Shown in pieces: positions 35,239-42,370 of a stretch of 64,000 bases of DNA. The DNA lies in the NCBI GenBank assembly GCA_008363385.1, contig RHKY01000014.1, positions 1-64,000 of the forward strand, in the 5' to 3' direction. Position numbers and translations under genes: made by a program. Each line of letters begins with the position of its first letter. Position 1 is the first letter of the stretch. A model generated the notes under the pieces. That model made no database searches, was not told where the DNA came from, and was given only the letters and a program-made list of their open reading frames with translations. This DNA comes from Acidobacteriota bacterium (GTDB lineage: Bacteria > Acidobacteriota > Thermoanaerobaculia > UBA5066).

Positions 35239-36218
35239 CCTGCAACGAGCTCCGCGCGCGCCTCGCCGACCCGGCCTCCGCCTCGCACGGCGGCCACGCG
35301 GCCGTCGTCGACCACCTCGGCGGGTGCGCGGACTGCCGGAGCATGGCTCGCGCCTTCGGGACGCTCGAGCGGCTCTTCCGGCCCGAAGCCGCGGGTCAGG
35401 CCCCGGCCGACCTGGACCGGCGGGTGACCGACCGGATCCTCTCCCGCAGCGCCTCTCCCGGCGGTGGGACGCGCGTCCGGGCGACGCAGCTCGTCGTCGT
35501 GGCCGCCGCCGTGGCGACGCTGGCGATCGTCGCGGTCCTGGCGCTGCGGCGTGGCCCCGCGCCCGCGGCGTCCGCCGGGCCCACGGCCGCACCCTCACCG
35601 AGCGCACCGCCCGCGGTCAGACAGATCGAAGCGCCGCCGCCGATCCTCGCCGTCAACCGGGGACCGGTCTCCGTCCTCGGTCCCCCGCTCTCGGAGGCGG
35701 AGCGAGATCGTGCCGCCGCCCTCGCCGACCTCGGCTTCCTCCGCTCGATCCCGCTGCTGCTGCAGCTCGACCCGCTCTTCCCGGACGACGGTGGCTCCGG
35801 GCCGGTGGGTCCCGACCTCCCGGCCCCCAGGGGGGGCGCGACGGGCCCGCCGGACACACCGGAGCGGCGCGTGGCCCGCACGGAGGAGTGGAGGATGCTC
35901 CCGCCTGCGGACCGCGAGCTCCTCGCCAGCGTCGACGCCGAGTTCCGGACGCGCTCGCCGCGCGCCCGACGCCTGCTCCTCGACCGTTGGGCCGTCCTCT
36001 CCTCGCTCGGGCCGGAGGAGCGAGCGGGCGTCACCCGGCTGGCCGCCCGCTTCGAGGAGCTCGATCCCGCACGCCTGGCGGCGCTGAAGTCCGAGTTCCG
36101 AAGGATCGGCTCCCAGCCGGCGGAGAAGCGCGCGACGCTCTGGAAGGCGCACCCCTTCGCCCGGAGCCTGACCGGTCAGGAGCTGCAGGGCGGAGCGAAG
36201 CTCCTCGCCTCCTGGTGA
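35235..36218 (+). CDS. Membrane anti-sigma factor with C-terminal DUF3106-like domain
   Basis: This 327-residue protein has an N-terminal zinc-associated anti-sigma motif (His 27, Cys 31, Cys 34 in HLGGCADC, with Cys 3 nearby). One membrane helix follows (about 85-103, LVVVAAAVATLAIVAVLAL), then a Pro/Ala-rich periplasmic stretch. The C-terminal helical segment (about 220-325; WRMLPPADRELLA, ARRLLLDRWAVLSSLGPEER) resembles DUF3106. The overlap with the sigma gene makes it the likely cognate inhibitor. The periplasmic helical domain could be the sensor; this is inferred. Confidence 0.78.
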   Translation: MTCNELRARLADPASASHGGHAAVVDHLGGCADCRSMARAFGTLERLFRPEAAGQAPADLDRRVTDRILSRSASPGGGTRVRATQLVVVAAAVATLAIVAVLALRRGPAPAASAGPTAAPSPSAPPAVRQIEAPPPILAVNRGPVSVLGPPLSEAERDRAAALADLGFLRSIPLLLQLDPLFPDDGGSGPVGPDLPAPRGGATGPPDTPERRVARTEEWRMLPPADRELLASVDAEFRTRSPRARRLLLDRWAVLSSLGPEERAGVTRLAARFEELDPARLAALKSEFRRIGSQPAEKRATLWKAHPFARSLTGQELQGGAKLLASW

Positions 36219-36276
36219 GGCCTCCCTCGCTCCCCTGGACACGGCGGACACCGGGGGGTAGGCGCGCAGCGCCGTA

Positions 36277-36304
36277 GGGGGGATCGGCACGCTGCCGACC
36301 CCCC
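36277..36304. terminator. Bidirectional hairpin between convergent genes
   Basis: GGGGGG-A-TCGGCA (36277-36289), loop CGC, then TGCCGA-CCCCCC (36293-36304) form a 12-bp stem with one bulge between the anti-sigma and AlkD-like genes. It has no T-run. Confidence 0.5.
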
Positions 36305-36317
36305 TGGACACCAGCGC

Positions 36318-37100
36318 CTACCGCGCCGCTTCCACCGGCGGCGGCGTCGCCAGGGCGGCCTGCGCCTCGAGCTTGGCGATCAGCGCCGCGCGCCGCGCGG
36401 CGTCCAGGTTCTCCGAGCCTGCCCGCAAGATGTCCGGGTTGCCGTCGACGGACCTCCGGAAGAGGAAGTCCTGCACGGCCTTGGCGTCGATGCGCGTGGC
36501 GTTCCGCAGGAGCGCCGCGACTTCCGCCACGAGGACCGGGTGGTCCTCGTTGAGGAGCAGCTCGCAGATCTCCAGCGTCGGCGCCACGTCGCGTCGGCCG
36601 TCCGAGATCAGTGCCGAAACGCTCAGCACGGCCAGGCACCGACGCCCGACGCTCCTCGTCCGGGCCCACTTCCTCACGGTCGCCAGGCGGCTCGTGTCCT
36701 GCACGAGGAGCGGCGAGACGACGAGGGGCCCGAGGGCCGCGGCGACGTCCAGGTCGTCGAGGGAGGCCACCCACTTGTCGACGTGGGTGAACAGCGCGGG
36801 CGTGAAGTCGGCCTGATGGTTCGCCAGGACCTCGACCGCCACGAGGATCTCCTCGCGGACTTTCCTGGCGAAGGCCGCGTCGACCAAGGCCACGGCCCCG
36901 GCGAGGTCGGCCGGAACACCGCCGGACTCCGCGAGGAACCGGGCGATCTGCTTGACGTCGGCGAGCCGTACCCCCAAGCTCCGGAAGCCGGACTTCCCGG
37001 AGCCCGCGACAGGGCGGGGCTTCTCGGTGGTCTTGTCGTCGAGGGCCTTCCGGATCGCCTTGATCGTCGTGGCTACGGCCGTGCTGGTGCTCTTGGCCAT
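36318..37100 (-). CDS. DNA alkylation repair protein (AlkD/HEAT-like)
   Basis: This 260-residue protein is made of HEAT-like helical pairs in the AlkC/AlkD alkylpurine glycosylase fold. Typical features are GVRLADVKQIARFLAE near the N-terminus, the helix pair AFARKVREEILVAVEVLANHQ, and the DTSRLATVRKWARTRSVGRRCLAVLSVSAL segment that lines the DNA cleft. Members excise or repair N3/N7-alkylated bases without flipping them. The ATG at 37100 is preceded by TTGAGG. It follows the radical SAM gene by 76 bases on the same strand and is probably co-transcribed with it. Confidence 0.82.
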   Translation of the reverse strand: MAKSTSTAVATTIKAIRKALDDKTTEKPRPVAGSGKSGFRSLGVRLADVKQIARFLAESGGVPADLAGAVALVDAAFARKVREEILVAVEVLANHQADFTPALFTHVDKWVASLDDLDVAAALGPLVVSPLLVQDTSRLATVRKWARTRSVGRRCLAVLSVSALISDGRRDVAPTLEICELLLNEDHPVLVAEVAALLRNATRIDAKAVQDFLFRRSVDGNPDILRAGSENLDAARRAALIAKLEAQAALATPPPVEAAR

Positions 37101-37176
37101 CGGAGCGAACCTCAAGTTTATCACGTTCGCCCCTCGGCCTGACCACGAATCGAGACCACGTCGCCGCGTTCCTCCT

Positions 37177-37962
37177 TCAGATAGGCCGCAGCATTCCGCG
37201 TGCCGGAATCGGTACCCCGGGGAACAGCTCTGCCTGAACGGGGGTCCGGCCCGTCACCTCGCCGACGATCGCAAGTCGCTTCTGCGGAAAGAGTTGACTA
37301 CTCGTCGCGCCCCGGCGGCGAGTCGCCGCCCCGGGTGGGCTCGACGGCTGTCGGAGGAGAGCCGGACGGGACGGGGCTGCCTTTCTGGCCGGAAGCGGCC
37401 CAGGCGCCCTGAGCGCGCTGGCCCTCTGGGCGGCGACGAGGTCCGAAGTGGCGCCCGAGAACGGCGGGACCCCGTCCATCCGCTCACGCGCGCCGGCCCC
37501 GCTGCCGACGAAGGCCGCCGAGCAGGGCGGCTCCGGGACCGACGAGACCCGGTCCGCGAGCCAGACGAGCCTCTCGGCTCGCCGGGCCGCGACGCCCGGC
37601 GGGACCTTGACGTGGAGGTAGCCCCGGTACCCCAGTCGGAGCCGGAGCACCTCCGCGAGCGCCAAGATCCGGCTGGCCGCGCCGTCCGGGTCCGCCGGTA
37701 GCCCGGCCGTCAGGTAGACGCCGTCGCACCGGCCTCGCCTGTACAGCGTCAGGATCTGTCTTCCGAGGGCCAGCGGATCCTCCCACCCCGCCCCCAGGCT
37801 GTCGGCGAAAGGACACCGCTTGCACTCGAAACGGCAGGCGCCCGGAACGAGGAGGCGCAGGACCCTCCGGCCGCCGGCGCCAGCGACGATCGAGCGGGCC
37901 AGCCGCCCGGTCCCGAGCCTCGAATCGGGTTGGACCGCGGGACCATGGGTCGAGGATTCCAT
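37177..37962 (-). CDS. Short radical SAM protein (DNA-repair-associated type)
   Basis: This 261-residue protein holds the radical SAM cluster motif CRFECKRC (CxxxCxxC, about 43-50) in LVPGACRFECKRCPFADSLG. It continues with LTLYRRGRCDGVYLTAGLPADPD and LRLGYRGYLHVKVPPGV, matching the putative DNA modification/repair radical SAM family (TIGR03916-like). Relatives are about 400 residues. Here the match fades after ADRVSSVPEPP, and the last 100 residues are a Pro/Ser/Arg-rich tail, so it may be truncated or divergent. A near-consensus promoter lies eight bases before the ATG, and an AlkD-like gene follows. Confidence 0.7.
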   Translation of the reverse strand: MESSTHGPAVQPDSRLGTGRLARSIVAGAGGRRVLRLLVPGACRFECKRCPFADSLGAGWEDPLALGRQILTLYRRGRCDGVYLTAGLPADPDGAASRILALAEVLRLRLGYRGYLHVKVPPGVAARRAERLVWLADRVSSVPEPPCSAAFVGSGAGARERMDGVPPFSGATSDLVAAQRASALRAPGPLPARKAAPSRPALLRQPSSPPGAATRRRGATSSQLFPQKRLAIVGEVTGRTPVQAELFPGVPIPARGMLRPI

Positions 37963-37970
37963 ACGTCGTC

Positions 37971-37999
37971 AATGTAGGCGTAAATAAGACGTAAGTCAA
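37971..37999 (-). promoter_or_regulatory. Strong leaderless promoter of the radical SAM/AlkD operon
   Basis: On the minus strand TTGACT (37994-37999), a 17-base AT-rich spacer and TACATT (37971-37976) end eight bases before the ATG at 37962. The expected start point is within about two bases of the start codon, so the mRNA should be leaderless. Confidence 0.7.
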
Positions 38000-38033
38000 C
38001 CCCGCCGCTCGGACCAGGAGGCAGATCACCGCG

Positions 38034-39164
38034 TCAAGGCCCCGGGGCTCCCGCCGGCGACCGGCGGATCACTCCTCCGCCGAGGACTCGCTCGGGCCGG
38101 CCGGGATCGTAGAAGACGGCGGCCTGGCCGGGCGCCGCGGCCCGGACAGGCTCGTCGAAAAAGAGGCGGGCGGGGCCGCCGTTCCGCAGGCACCCCTCGG
38201 TCGGCCCGAGCCAGGCCTGCTGCTCGCCGTGCCGCGACCGGACGCGCGCCAGGACCCTCAGCTCGGCGGGTGGCGCGCTCGGAGCGACGAAGCGCAGGCC
38301 GGACAGGAGGACCTCCCGGGAGAGGAGGTCCGCTTCCCCGCCCACCACCACGCGGCTCGAGCCGGCGTCGATCCCCACGACGTAGAGCGGCTCCCCGCCA
38401 GCGACCCCGAGCCCTCGGCGCTGGCCCACCGTGAAGCCGATCACGCCCGCGTGGCGGCCCAGCGGGGCTCCGCGGCGGTCCACCACGTCCCCGTCGAGAG
38501 CCGGCAGGCGGATCCCGAGCGAGCCGGCCTCCCGGAGGATGAAGTCGGCCGGGCGCTCGCCCGCGCGCAGGAAGCAGACCTCCTGGGAGTCGGGCTTGTC
38601 CCAGTTCGGGAGGCCCGCCTCCCGGGCGATCCCGCGGACGTCCGCCTTCCGGAGGTCTCCGACGGGGAAACGCGCCCGGCGAAGCTGCTCCGCCGACAGC
38701 CCCCAGAGGAAGTAGCTCTGGTCCCGCGAGGCGTCCCGGCCCTTCAGGAGGAGGACCTCCCCGGAGCCGCCGTCCACCTCCGTCCGGGCGTAGTGGCCGG
38801 TGGCGACGCTCTCGCACCCGAGCGCCTGGGCCCGCTCCAGGAGGGCGTCGAACTTCAGGTCCGTGTTGCAGGCCTGGCACGGGATCGGCGTCTCCCCTGC
38901 GAGGTAGCTCTCCGCGAACGGGCGGACGACGGCCTCCCGGAACCGCTCCTCGAGGTTCAGGACGTAGTGCGGGATCCCGATCCTCTCGGCCGCCCGGCGA
39001 GCCGTCGAGAGGTCCTCCAGCGTGCAGCAGCGGCCCTCCTCCCGCCCGTCGCCCCCGCCCCACAGGTGCATCGAGAGGCCGACGACCTCGGCCCCCTGGC
39101 GGGCCAGGAGGAGCGCGGCCGCCGACGAGTCGACGCCGCCCGACATCGCCACCGCGATCCGCAC
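38034..39164 (-). CDS. mnmA: tRNA-uridine 2-sulfurtransferase MnmA
   Basis: This 376-residue enzyme thiolates U34 of Lys, Glu and Gln tRNAs. It shows the PP-loop SGGVDSS (8-14), the catalytic Cys 99 in CQACNTD, ATGHYAR, the DQSYFLWGLS helix, and the second catalytic Cys 197 in SQEVCFL, then the beta-barrel tail (GFTVGQRRGLGV, LYVVGID). Both cysteines needed for persulfide chemistry are present. The start is GTG 39164, with TAGAAT seven bases upstream. It is divergent from phhB. Confidence 0.96.
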   Translation of the reverse strand: MRIAVAMSGGVDSSAAALLLARQGAEVVGLSMHLWGGGDGREEGRCCTLEDLSTARRAAERIGIPHYVLNLEERFREAVVRPFAESYLAGETPIPCQACNTDLKFDALLERAQALGCESVATGHYARTEVDGGSGEVLLLKGRDASRDQSYFLWGLSAEQLRRARFPVGDLRKADVRGIAREAGLPNWDKPDSQEVCFLRAGERPADFILREAGSLGIRLPALDGDVVDRRGAPLGRHAGVIGFTVGQRRGLGVAGGEPLYVVGIDAGSSRVVVGGEADLLSREVLLSGLRFVAPSAPPAELRVLARVRSRHGEQQAWLGPTEGCLRNGGPARLFFDEPVRAAAPGQAAVFYDPGRPERVLGGGVIRRSPAGAPGP

Positions 39165-39171
39165 GCGGGCG

Positions 39172-39177
39172 ATTCTA
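39172..39177 (-). promoter_or_regulatory. Candidate -10 box (TAGAAT) of mnmA
   Basis: TAGAAT on the minus strand ends seven bases before the mnmA GTG. The divergent phhB gene has CAGAAT (39202-39207) seven bases before its ATG at 39215. Confidence 0.45.
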
Positions 39178-39214
39178 CGGACCCGCTCCCGCGAGGTTTG
39201 GCAGAATGACGGCG

Positions 39215-39532
39215 ATGGGCTCGCCGCGCCTCCTCTCCGACGCCGAGGTCGCCGAGCGCCTGGCGGCGCTCCCCTCGTGGTCCCATTCGGGCGGCCGGCT
39301 CCGGCGGAGCTACCACTTCCGTGACTTCTCAGAGGCGTTCGGCTGGATGTGCCGGGTGGCCCTCGTCGCCGAGAAGCTCTGCCACCACCCGGACTGGTCG
39401 AACGTCTACTCCCGCGTGACCGTGGAGCTCCACACCCACGACGCCGGGGGCGTCACGGAGCGAGACGTCGAGCTGGCCCGCGAGATGGACCAGCTGTTCG
39501 GCGACCACGGACCCGCCGCCCGCCCGCTCTGA
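39215..39532 (+). CDS. phhB: Pterin-4a-carbinolamine dehydratase
   Basis: This 105-residue protein dehydrates 4a-hydroxytetrahydropterin, or acts as a recycling/accessory factor. The catalytic motif HHPDWSNVYSRVTVELHTHDAGGVT (His 57, His 58, Pro 59, Asp 60, His 75) is complete and length is typical. I prefer the ATG at 39215 because CAGAAT ends seven bases upstream; an in-frame ATG at 39206 overlaps that box and would add three residues. No aromatic amino acid hydroxylase gene is visible in the window. Confidence 0.93.
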   Translation: MGSPRLLSDAEVAERLAALPSWSHSGGRLRRSYHFRDFSEAFGWMCRVALVAEKLCHHPDWSNVYSRVTVELHTHDAGGVTERDVELAREMDQLFGDHGPAARPL

Positions 39533-39609
39533 CCGTTCCCGTCCGCCTCCCTCGGGGCACACCGACGACCCGCGCGAGCGGTCCCGCCTTGCCGTGGCGG
39601 AGTGGGCTG

Positions 39610-39643
39610 CCGGGGGAACCCGCACGGTACCGGGTTCCCCCGG
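39610..39643. terminator. Bidirectional hairpin between phhB and cytochrome b genes
   Basis: CCGGGGGAACCCG (39610-39622) and CGGGTTCCCCCGG (39631-39643) form a perfect 13-bp stem with an 8-base loop between two convergent genes. No T-run follows on either strand. Confidence 0.6.
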
Positions 39644-39647
39644 TCCA

Positions 39648-40484
39648 CTAGTGATGCGTGGCGAACGCGTAGATCGTCAGCGTCACCATCGTCAGCCCGA
39701 GCAGGACGGCGACGGTCCCGACGGTCCGCCCGACAAGCACCACCCGCCGGTTCGGCGGCCCGGTCCGGATCGCGTCGAGCCCCCCCTCGCGCGTCAGCCT
39801 CTCCCACTCGGCCGGCCGCTCGTGGACGAGCTCGTCCTCGGGGACGCTCCCGGTGAAGATCACCGTGTCCATCGGGAACTTCTCCGGCCGGAGGTGGCCG
39901 TTGAAGAAGTGGACCGTGAAGATGAACGTCACCGCCAGGAGCGCCTCCTCGCCGTGGACGAGGAGGGCGACGTTGAAGACCCAGCCCGGGAGGAACCGGC
40001 CGAAGAAGGCGGGAAACCAGAGGAGCAGGCCCGAGCCTCCGATGATCCCCATCCCCCAGAAGACCGCCCAGTAGTCGAACTTCTCCCAGTACGTGTACCG
40101 GTCGAACCTCGGCCGGGGGCCGAGGCCGAGGAAGAACTTCAGGTGCCCGACGAACTCCTGGAGGTCGCGGGGCTGCGGGACCATGGAGCGGGGGCCCCAG
40201 AGGATCCCGTAGTCCTTCTCGACGAACAGGCGCGAGAAGAGACGGAACAGGTGCGCCCCGAAGGTCGCGATCATGACCGCGGCGCAGACCCGGTGGATGT
40301 CCGCGGTGACGTGCGGGCCGCCGAGCAGCCCGGCGAGCGTCCCGGCCCAACCGGCCTCGCTGAACAGGAGCGGCAGCCCCGTGAAGGCGAGCCCCAGGAA
40401 GCTGAGCATCAGGAGCCCGTGGAGGACGCGGTTGGCGGGGTCGAACCGGCGGTAGCGCACCTCGCCGGCGGCGTTCGTCGTCAT
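39648..40484 (-). CDS. Cytochrome b-type quinol/electron-transfer membrane subunit
   Basis: This 278-residue protein has about five membrane helices and several candidate haem-ligand histidines (RVLHGLLMLSF, ADIHRVCAAVM, LVHGEEALLAVTFIFTVHFFNGHL), in the style of b-type subunits of formate dehydrogenase, thiosulfate reductase and Cbc complexes. The ATG at 40484 has a strong GGAAGGAGGAGGG ribosome site inside the end of the multihaem cytochrome gene, which it overlaps by four bases. Together they would form a quinol-oxidising module that passes electrons to the periplasm. This inference rests on gene fusion and operon patterns known in Geobacter-like organisms. Confidence 0.88.
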   Translation of the reverse strand: MTTNAAGEVRYRRFDPANRVLHGLLMLSFLGLAFTGLPLLFSEAGWAGTLAGLLGGPHVTADIHRVCAAVMIATFGAHLFRLFSRLFVEKDYGILWGPRSMVPQPRDLQEFVGHLKFFLGLGPRPRFDRYTYWEKFDYWAVFWGMGIIGGSGLLLWFPAFFGRFLPGWVFNVALLVHGEEALLAVTFIFTVHFFNGHLRPEKFPMDTVIFTGSVPEDELVHERPAEWERLTREGGLDAIRTGPPNRRVVLVGRTVGTVAVLLGLTMVTLTIYAFATHH

Positions 40485-41749
40485 CGTCCCTCCTCCTTCC
40501 GGGGGGCCTCGGGTCCGGGGGCCGACGGCGGGGCGCCGCGGCGACGCGCCGCCATCCGGCGCCGCTCGACGGCCGAGCGCGGGAGCCAGAGCAGCGTGTG
40601 GACCCCGAAGAAGGCGAAGACGAAGCCGAGCAGGAGCTTCATGAACTGAGACGTGAACGAGAGCACCGGGTTGCGGCGGCGGTTCTTCGGGTCGGCGTGC
40701 GGGTCGTACTGCGCGAACCCGGCCGTCGCGCTCGGGTGGCACTTCCGGCAGGTCTCCAGGCGCCGCTCGGCCGAGACGGCCGACCGGGGGTCCTTCTCCG
40801 GGAAGATGCGGTGGGAGTCGTGGCAGTCGGCGCAGGTGGCCACCCGCGCGTACCCGAGGGCCGTCACCTGGCCGTGGTACGTGTCGCGGTAGGTCGACAG
40901 CGAGGCCTCGTGGCACGTGCCGCACTCGCGGACGACGCTCACCTTCCAGGCGGCCGCGTCGACCTGCCGGATCTCGTGAGCCGAGTGGCAGTCCGCGCAG
41001 ACGGGGGCCTTCGGGTTCCCCTTGGCCATCGCGGTGCCGTGAACCCCCTCGGAGTAGTGGCCGAGGATCTTCTCGTGGCACTTCCCGCAGGTGGACGGGA
41101 TCGCGGTGCGGTGCACGGGGCTCTCGGGGTCGCTCGCCCGGCGGACGTCGTGCGGGTGGTGGCAGTCGGCGCAGTTCGGCGCCACCGACAGCCCGGCCTT
41201 CTCCAGGGCGCGGCCGTGGATGCTGTCCTCGAAGTTCGCCGGGGCGAGCCCGTTCTCACCCGGCCTCCCGGCGAACCGTCGGGCGTCCGAGTGGCACCCG
41301 AGGCACGTCGCCGCCACGTTGAAGTGGTTCGTGCGCGACGCGGGGTCCTTCCCCCTCCTCACGTCGTGCGCGCCGTGGCAGTCCTCGCACGTCGCGGCCG
41401 GGCGGCCGTCCTTCCCGGGCTTGGCGTGGACGCTCCTGGCGCGCTCGGCGCCGGGCTGGTCGTGGCAGGCCTCGCAGGCGGCGGGCGCCAGCCTGGCCTC
41501 GTGGGGGAACTCGGTCGCGCTCGACAGGTCGGCGTGGCAGTCGACGCAGGAGAGCCCGGCCTCGCCGTGCACCGACGCCGCGAGCGCCGTCCGGTCGAGC
41601 TTCAGCGCCCGGCCGTCCTCCCGCGCCAGGGCGGGGTCGTCGTGGCACGCCAGGCAGTCGTCGTCCGTCGGCCCGGCCGCCGAGCGGCCCGTGACGAAGA
41701 GGGCCGCGGCCAGAAGAATCGGGGCGAACGTCCGGGAGGGACGGCTCAC
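40481..41749 (-). CDS. Undecahaem c-type cytochrome with C-terminal membrane anchor
   Basis: This 422-residue periplasmic cytochrome has a signal peptide (FAPILLAAALFVTGRSAAG) and eleven CxxCH haem sites: CLACH, CVDCH, CEACH, CEDCH, CLGCH, CADCH, CGKCH, CADCH, CGTCH, CADCH and CRKCH. A C-terminal helix (FMKLLLGFVFAFFGVHTLLWL) is followed by a basic cytoplasmic tail. Conserved SxHG segments (SVHGEAGLSC, SIHGRALEKAG, GVHGTAMAKG) alternate with the haem sites, as in cytochrome c3/DmsE-like proteins. The start GTG 41749 overlaps the HTH gene stop. It is the likely electron carrier for the adjacent cytochrome b. Confidence 0.92.
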   Translation of the reverse strand: MSRPSRTFAPILLAAALFVTGRSAAGPTDDDCLACHDDPALAREDGRALKLDRTALAASVHGEAGLSCVDCHADLSSATEFPHEARLAPAACEACHDQPGAERARSVHAKPGKDGRPAATCEDCHGAHDVRRGKDPASRTNHFNVAATCLGCHSDARRFAGRPGENGLAPANFEDSIHGRALEKAGLSVAPNCADCHHPHDVRRASDPESPVHRTAIPSTCGKCHEKILGHYSEGVHGTAMAKGNPKAPVCADCHSAHEIRQVDAAAWKVSVVRECGTCHEASLSTYRDTYHGQVTALGYARVATCADCHDSHRIFPEKDPRSAVSAERRLETCRKCHPSATAGFAQYDPHADPKNRRRNPVLSFTSQFMKLLLGFVFAFFGVHTLLWLPRSAVERRRMAARRRGAPPSAPGPEAPRKEEGR

Positions 41750-42060
41750 GCGCCGCTCCTCCCCGCCTCGGCGGCGGCCGGGCGCCGGACCGTCCGCCGT
41801 GGCCGGCCGGACGGACGGCGGGGAGCCGCGCGGCGGAGCTCCACCGGCGGCCCGGGGAGAGCCCTGAGGTGGGCCTCCACCACGGCCGGGTCGAAGCGCC
41901 TGTGCCCGCCGAGGGTCACCTGGCACGGCAGCTTCCCCTCGCGGGCCCAGCGGGTCACGGTGGTCGCGGAGACCCCGACGAGCCGGGCCACCTCGGCCGG
42001 CGTGAGGAACTTCCTCGCCCCGGTCGTCTGTCGCTCGATCGAGAAGACGGCAGAAATCAT
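41746..42060 (-). CDS. MerR/excisionase-type small DNA-binding protein
   Basis: This 104-residue protein carries a winged helix-turn-helix (about 17-68): RKFLTPAEVARLVGVSATTVTRWAREGKLPCQVTLGGHRRFDPAVVEAHL, the HTH_17/BldC-like pattern with the SPPTVTRWA-type recognition helix and the GGHRRF wing. An Arg/Pro-rich tail follows. As the first gene of the cytochrome operon, with GTGA overlap to the cytochrome c gene, it is probably an autoregulator of that operon. An inverted repeat 56 bases upstream of its ATG is a candidate site. Confidence 0.85.
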   Translation of the reverse strand: MISAVFSIERQTTGARKFLTPAEVARLVGVSATTVTRWAREGKLPCQVTLGGHRRFDPAVVEAHLRALPGPPVELRRAAPRRPSGRPRRTVRRPAAAEAGRSGA

Positions 42061-42115
42061 CGCGGCGGAGCTTGCCGCACGATTTGTCCGGGAAAAATGA
42101 GTCGGATGAATCCAA

Positions 42116-42139
42116 GGACTAGCGCATCTGACCTAGTCC
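42116..42139 (-). promoter_or_regulatory. Inverted repeat upstream of the HTH-cytochrome operon
   Basis: GGACTAG (42116-42122), ten bases, then CTAGTCC (42133-42139) is a perfect 7-bp dyad. One arm-to-arm helical turn and its location ahead of the regulator gene suggest an operator. CTAG is rare in this window, which adds weight. Confidence 0.5.
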
Positions 42140-42180
42140 CCCCGGATCACGGCTCTCCGGCAGGGCGGTCCGATCGGCCC

Positions 42181-42307
42181 CCACGCGGCCGAGAGGTGGG
42201 GGGCGCGGGGGGAGGGACCGCGGGGTTGGGGCTCCGCGGTCGCCGTTTCGAGCGCGCAGCGCGCCGATCCCGGTGAGGCCGGACCCGGGCGGCGGTCCTC
42301 CCCCCGA
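42181..42307 (-). repeat. Dispersed GC-rich 3'-end repeat element, copy 3
   Basis: Read on the minus strand this is a close copy of 18564-18695: it opens TCGGGGGGAGGACCGCCGCC, includes GGCGCGCTGCGCGCTCGAAA, and closes ACCTCTCGGCCGCG. It lies directly after the shorter copy at 42308-42366. The two account for the gene-free stretch 42140-42370. Confidence 0.75.
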
Positions 42308-42366
42308 AATACGGCCGAAAGGTGGGGGGCGCGGGGGGAGGACCGGGCGGCGGTCCTCCCCCCGAA
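42308..42366 (-). repeat. Short repeat copy with hairpin after the PAS-LuxR gene
   Basis: On the minus strand, beginning four bases after the stop at 42371, the sequence matches the element after rpmB. It includes the same 13-bp stem (42333-42345 with 42351-42363) and the ACCTTTCGGCCG module. The hairpin may end the regulator transcript. Confidence 0.75.
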
Positions 42367-42370
42367 CAGG

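Noticed and set aside
39206-39208. ATG 39206 as phhB start
   Set aside because: It overlaps the CAGAAT box that fits the leaderless pattern of other genes; ATG 39215 is preferred, though the difference is only three residues.
41746-42060. Phage or integrative-element excisionase
   Set aside because: The HTH_17 fold is shared with excisionases, but there is no integrase or attachment site, and the gene is coupled to a cytochrome operon.
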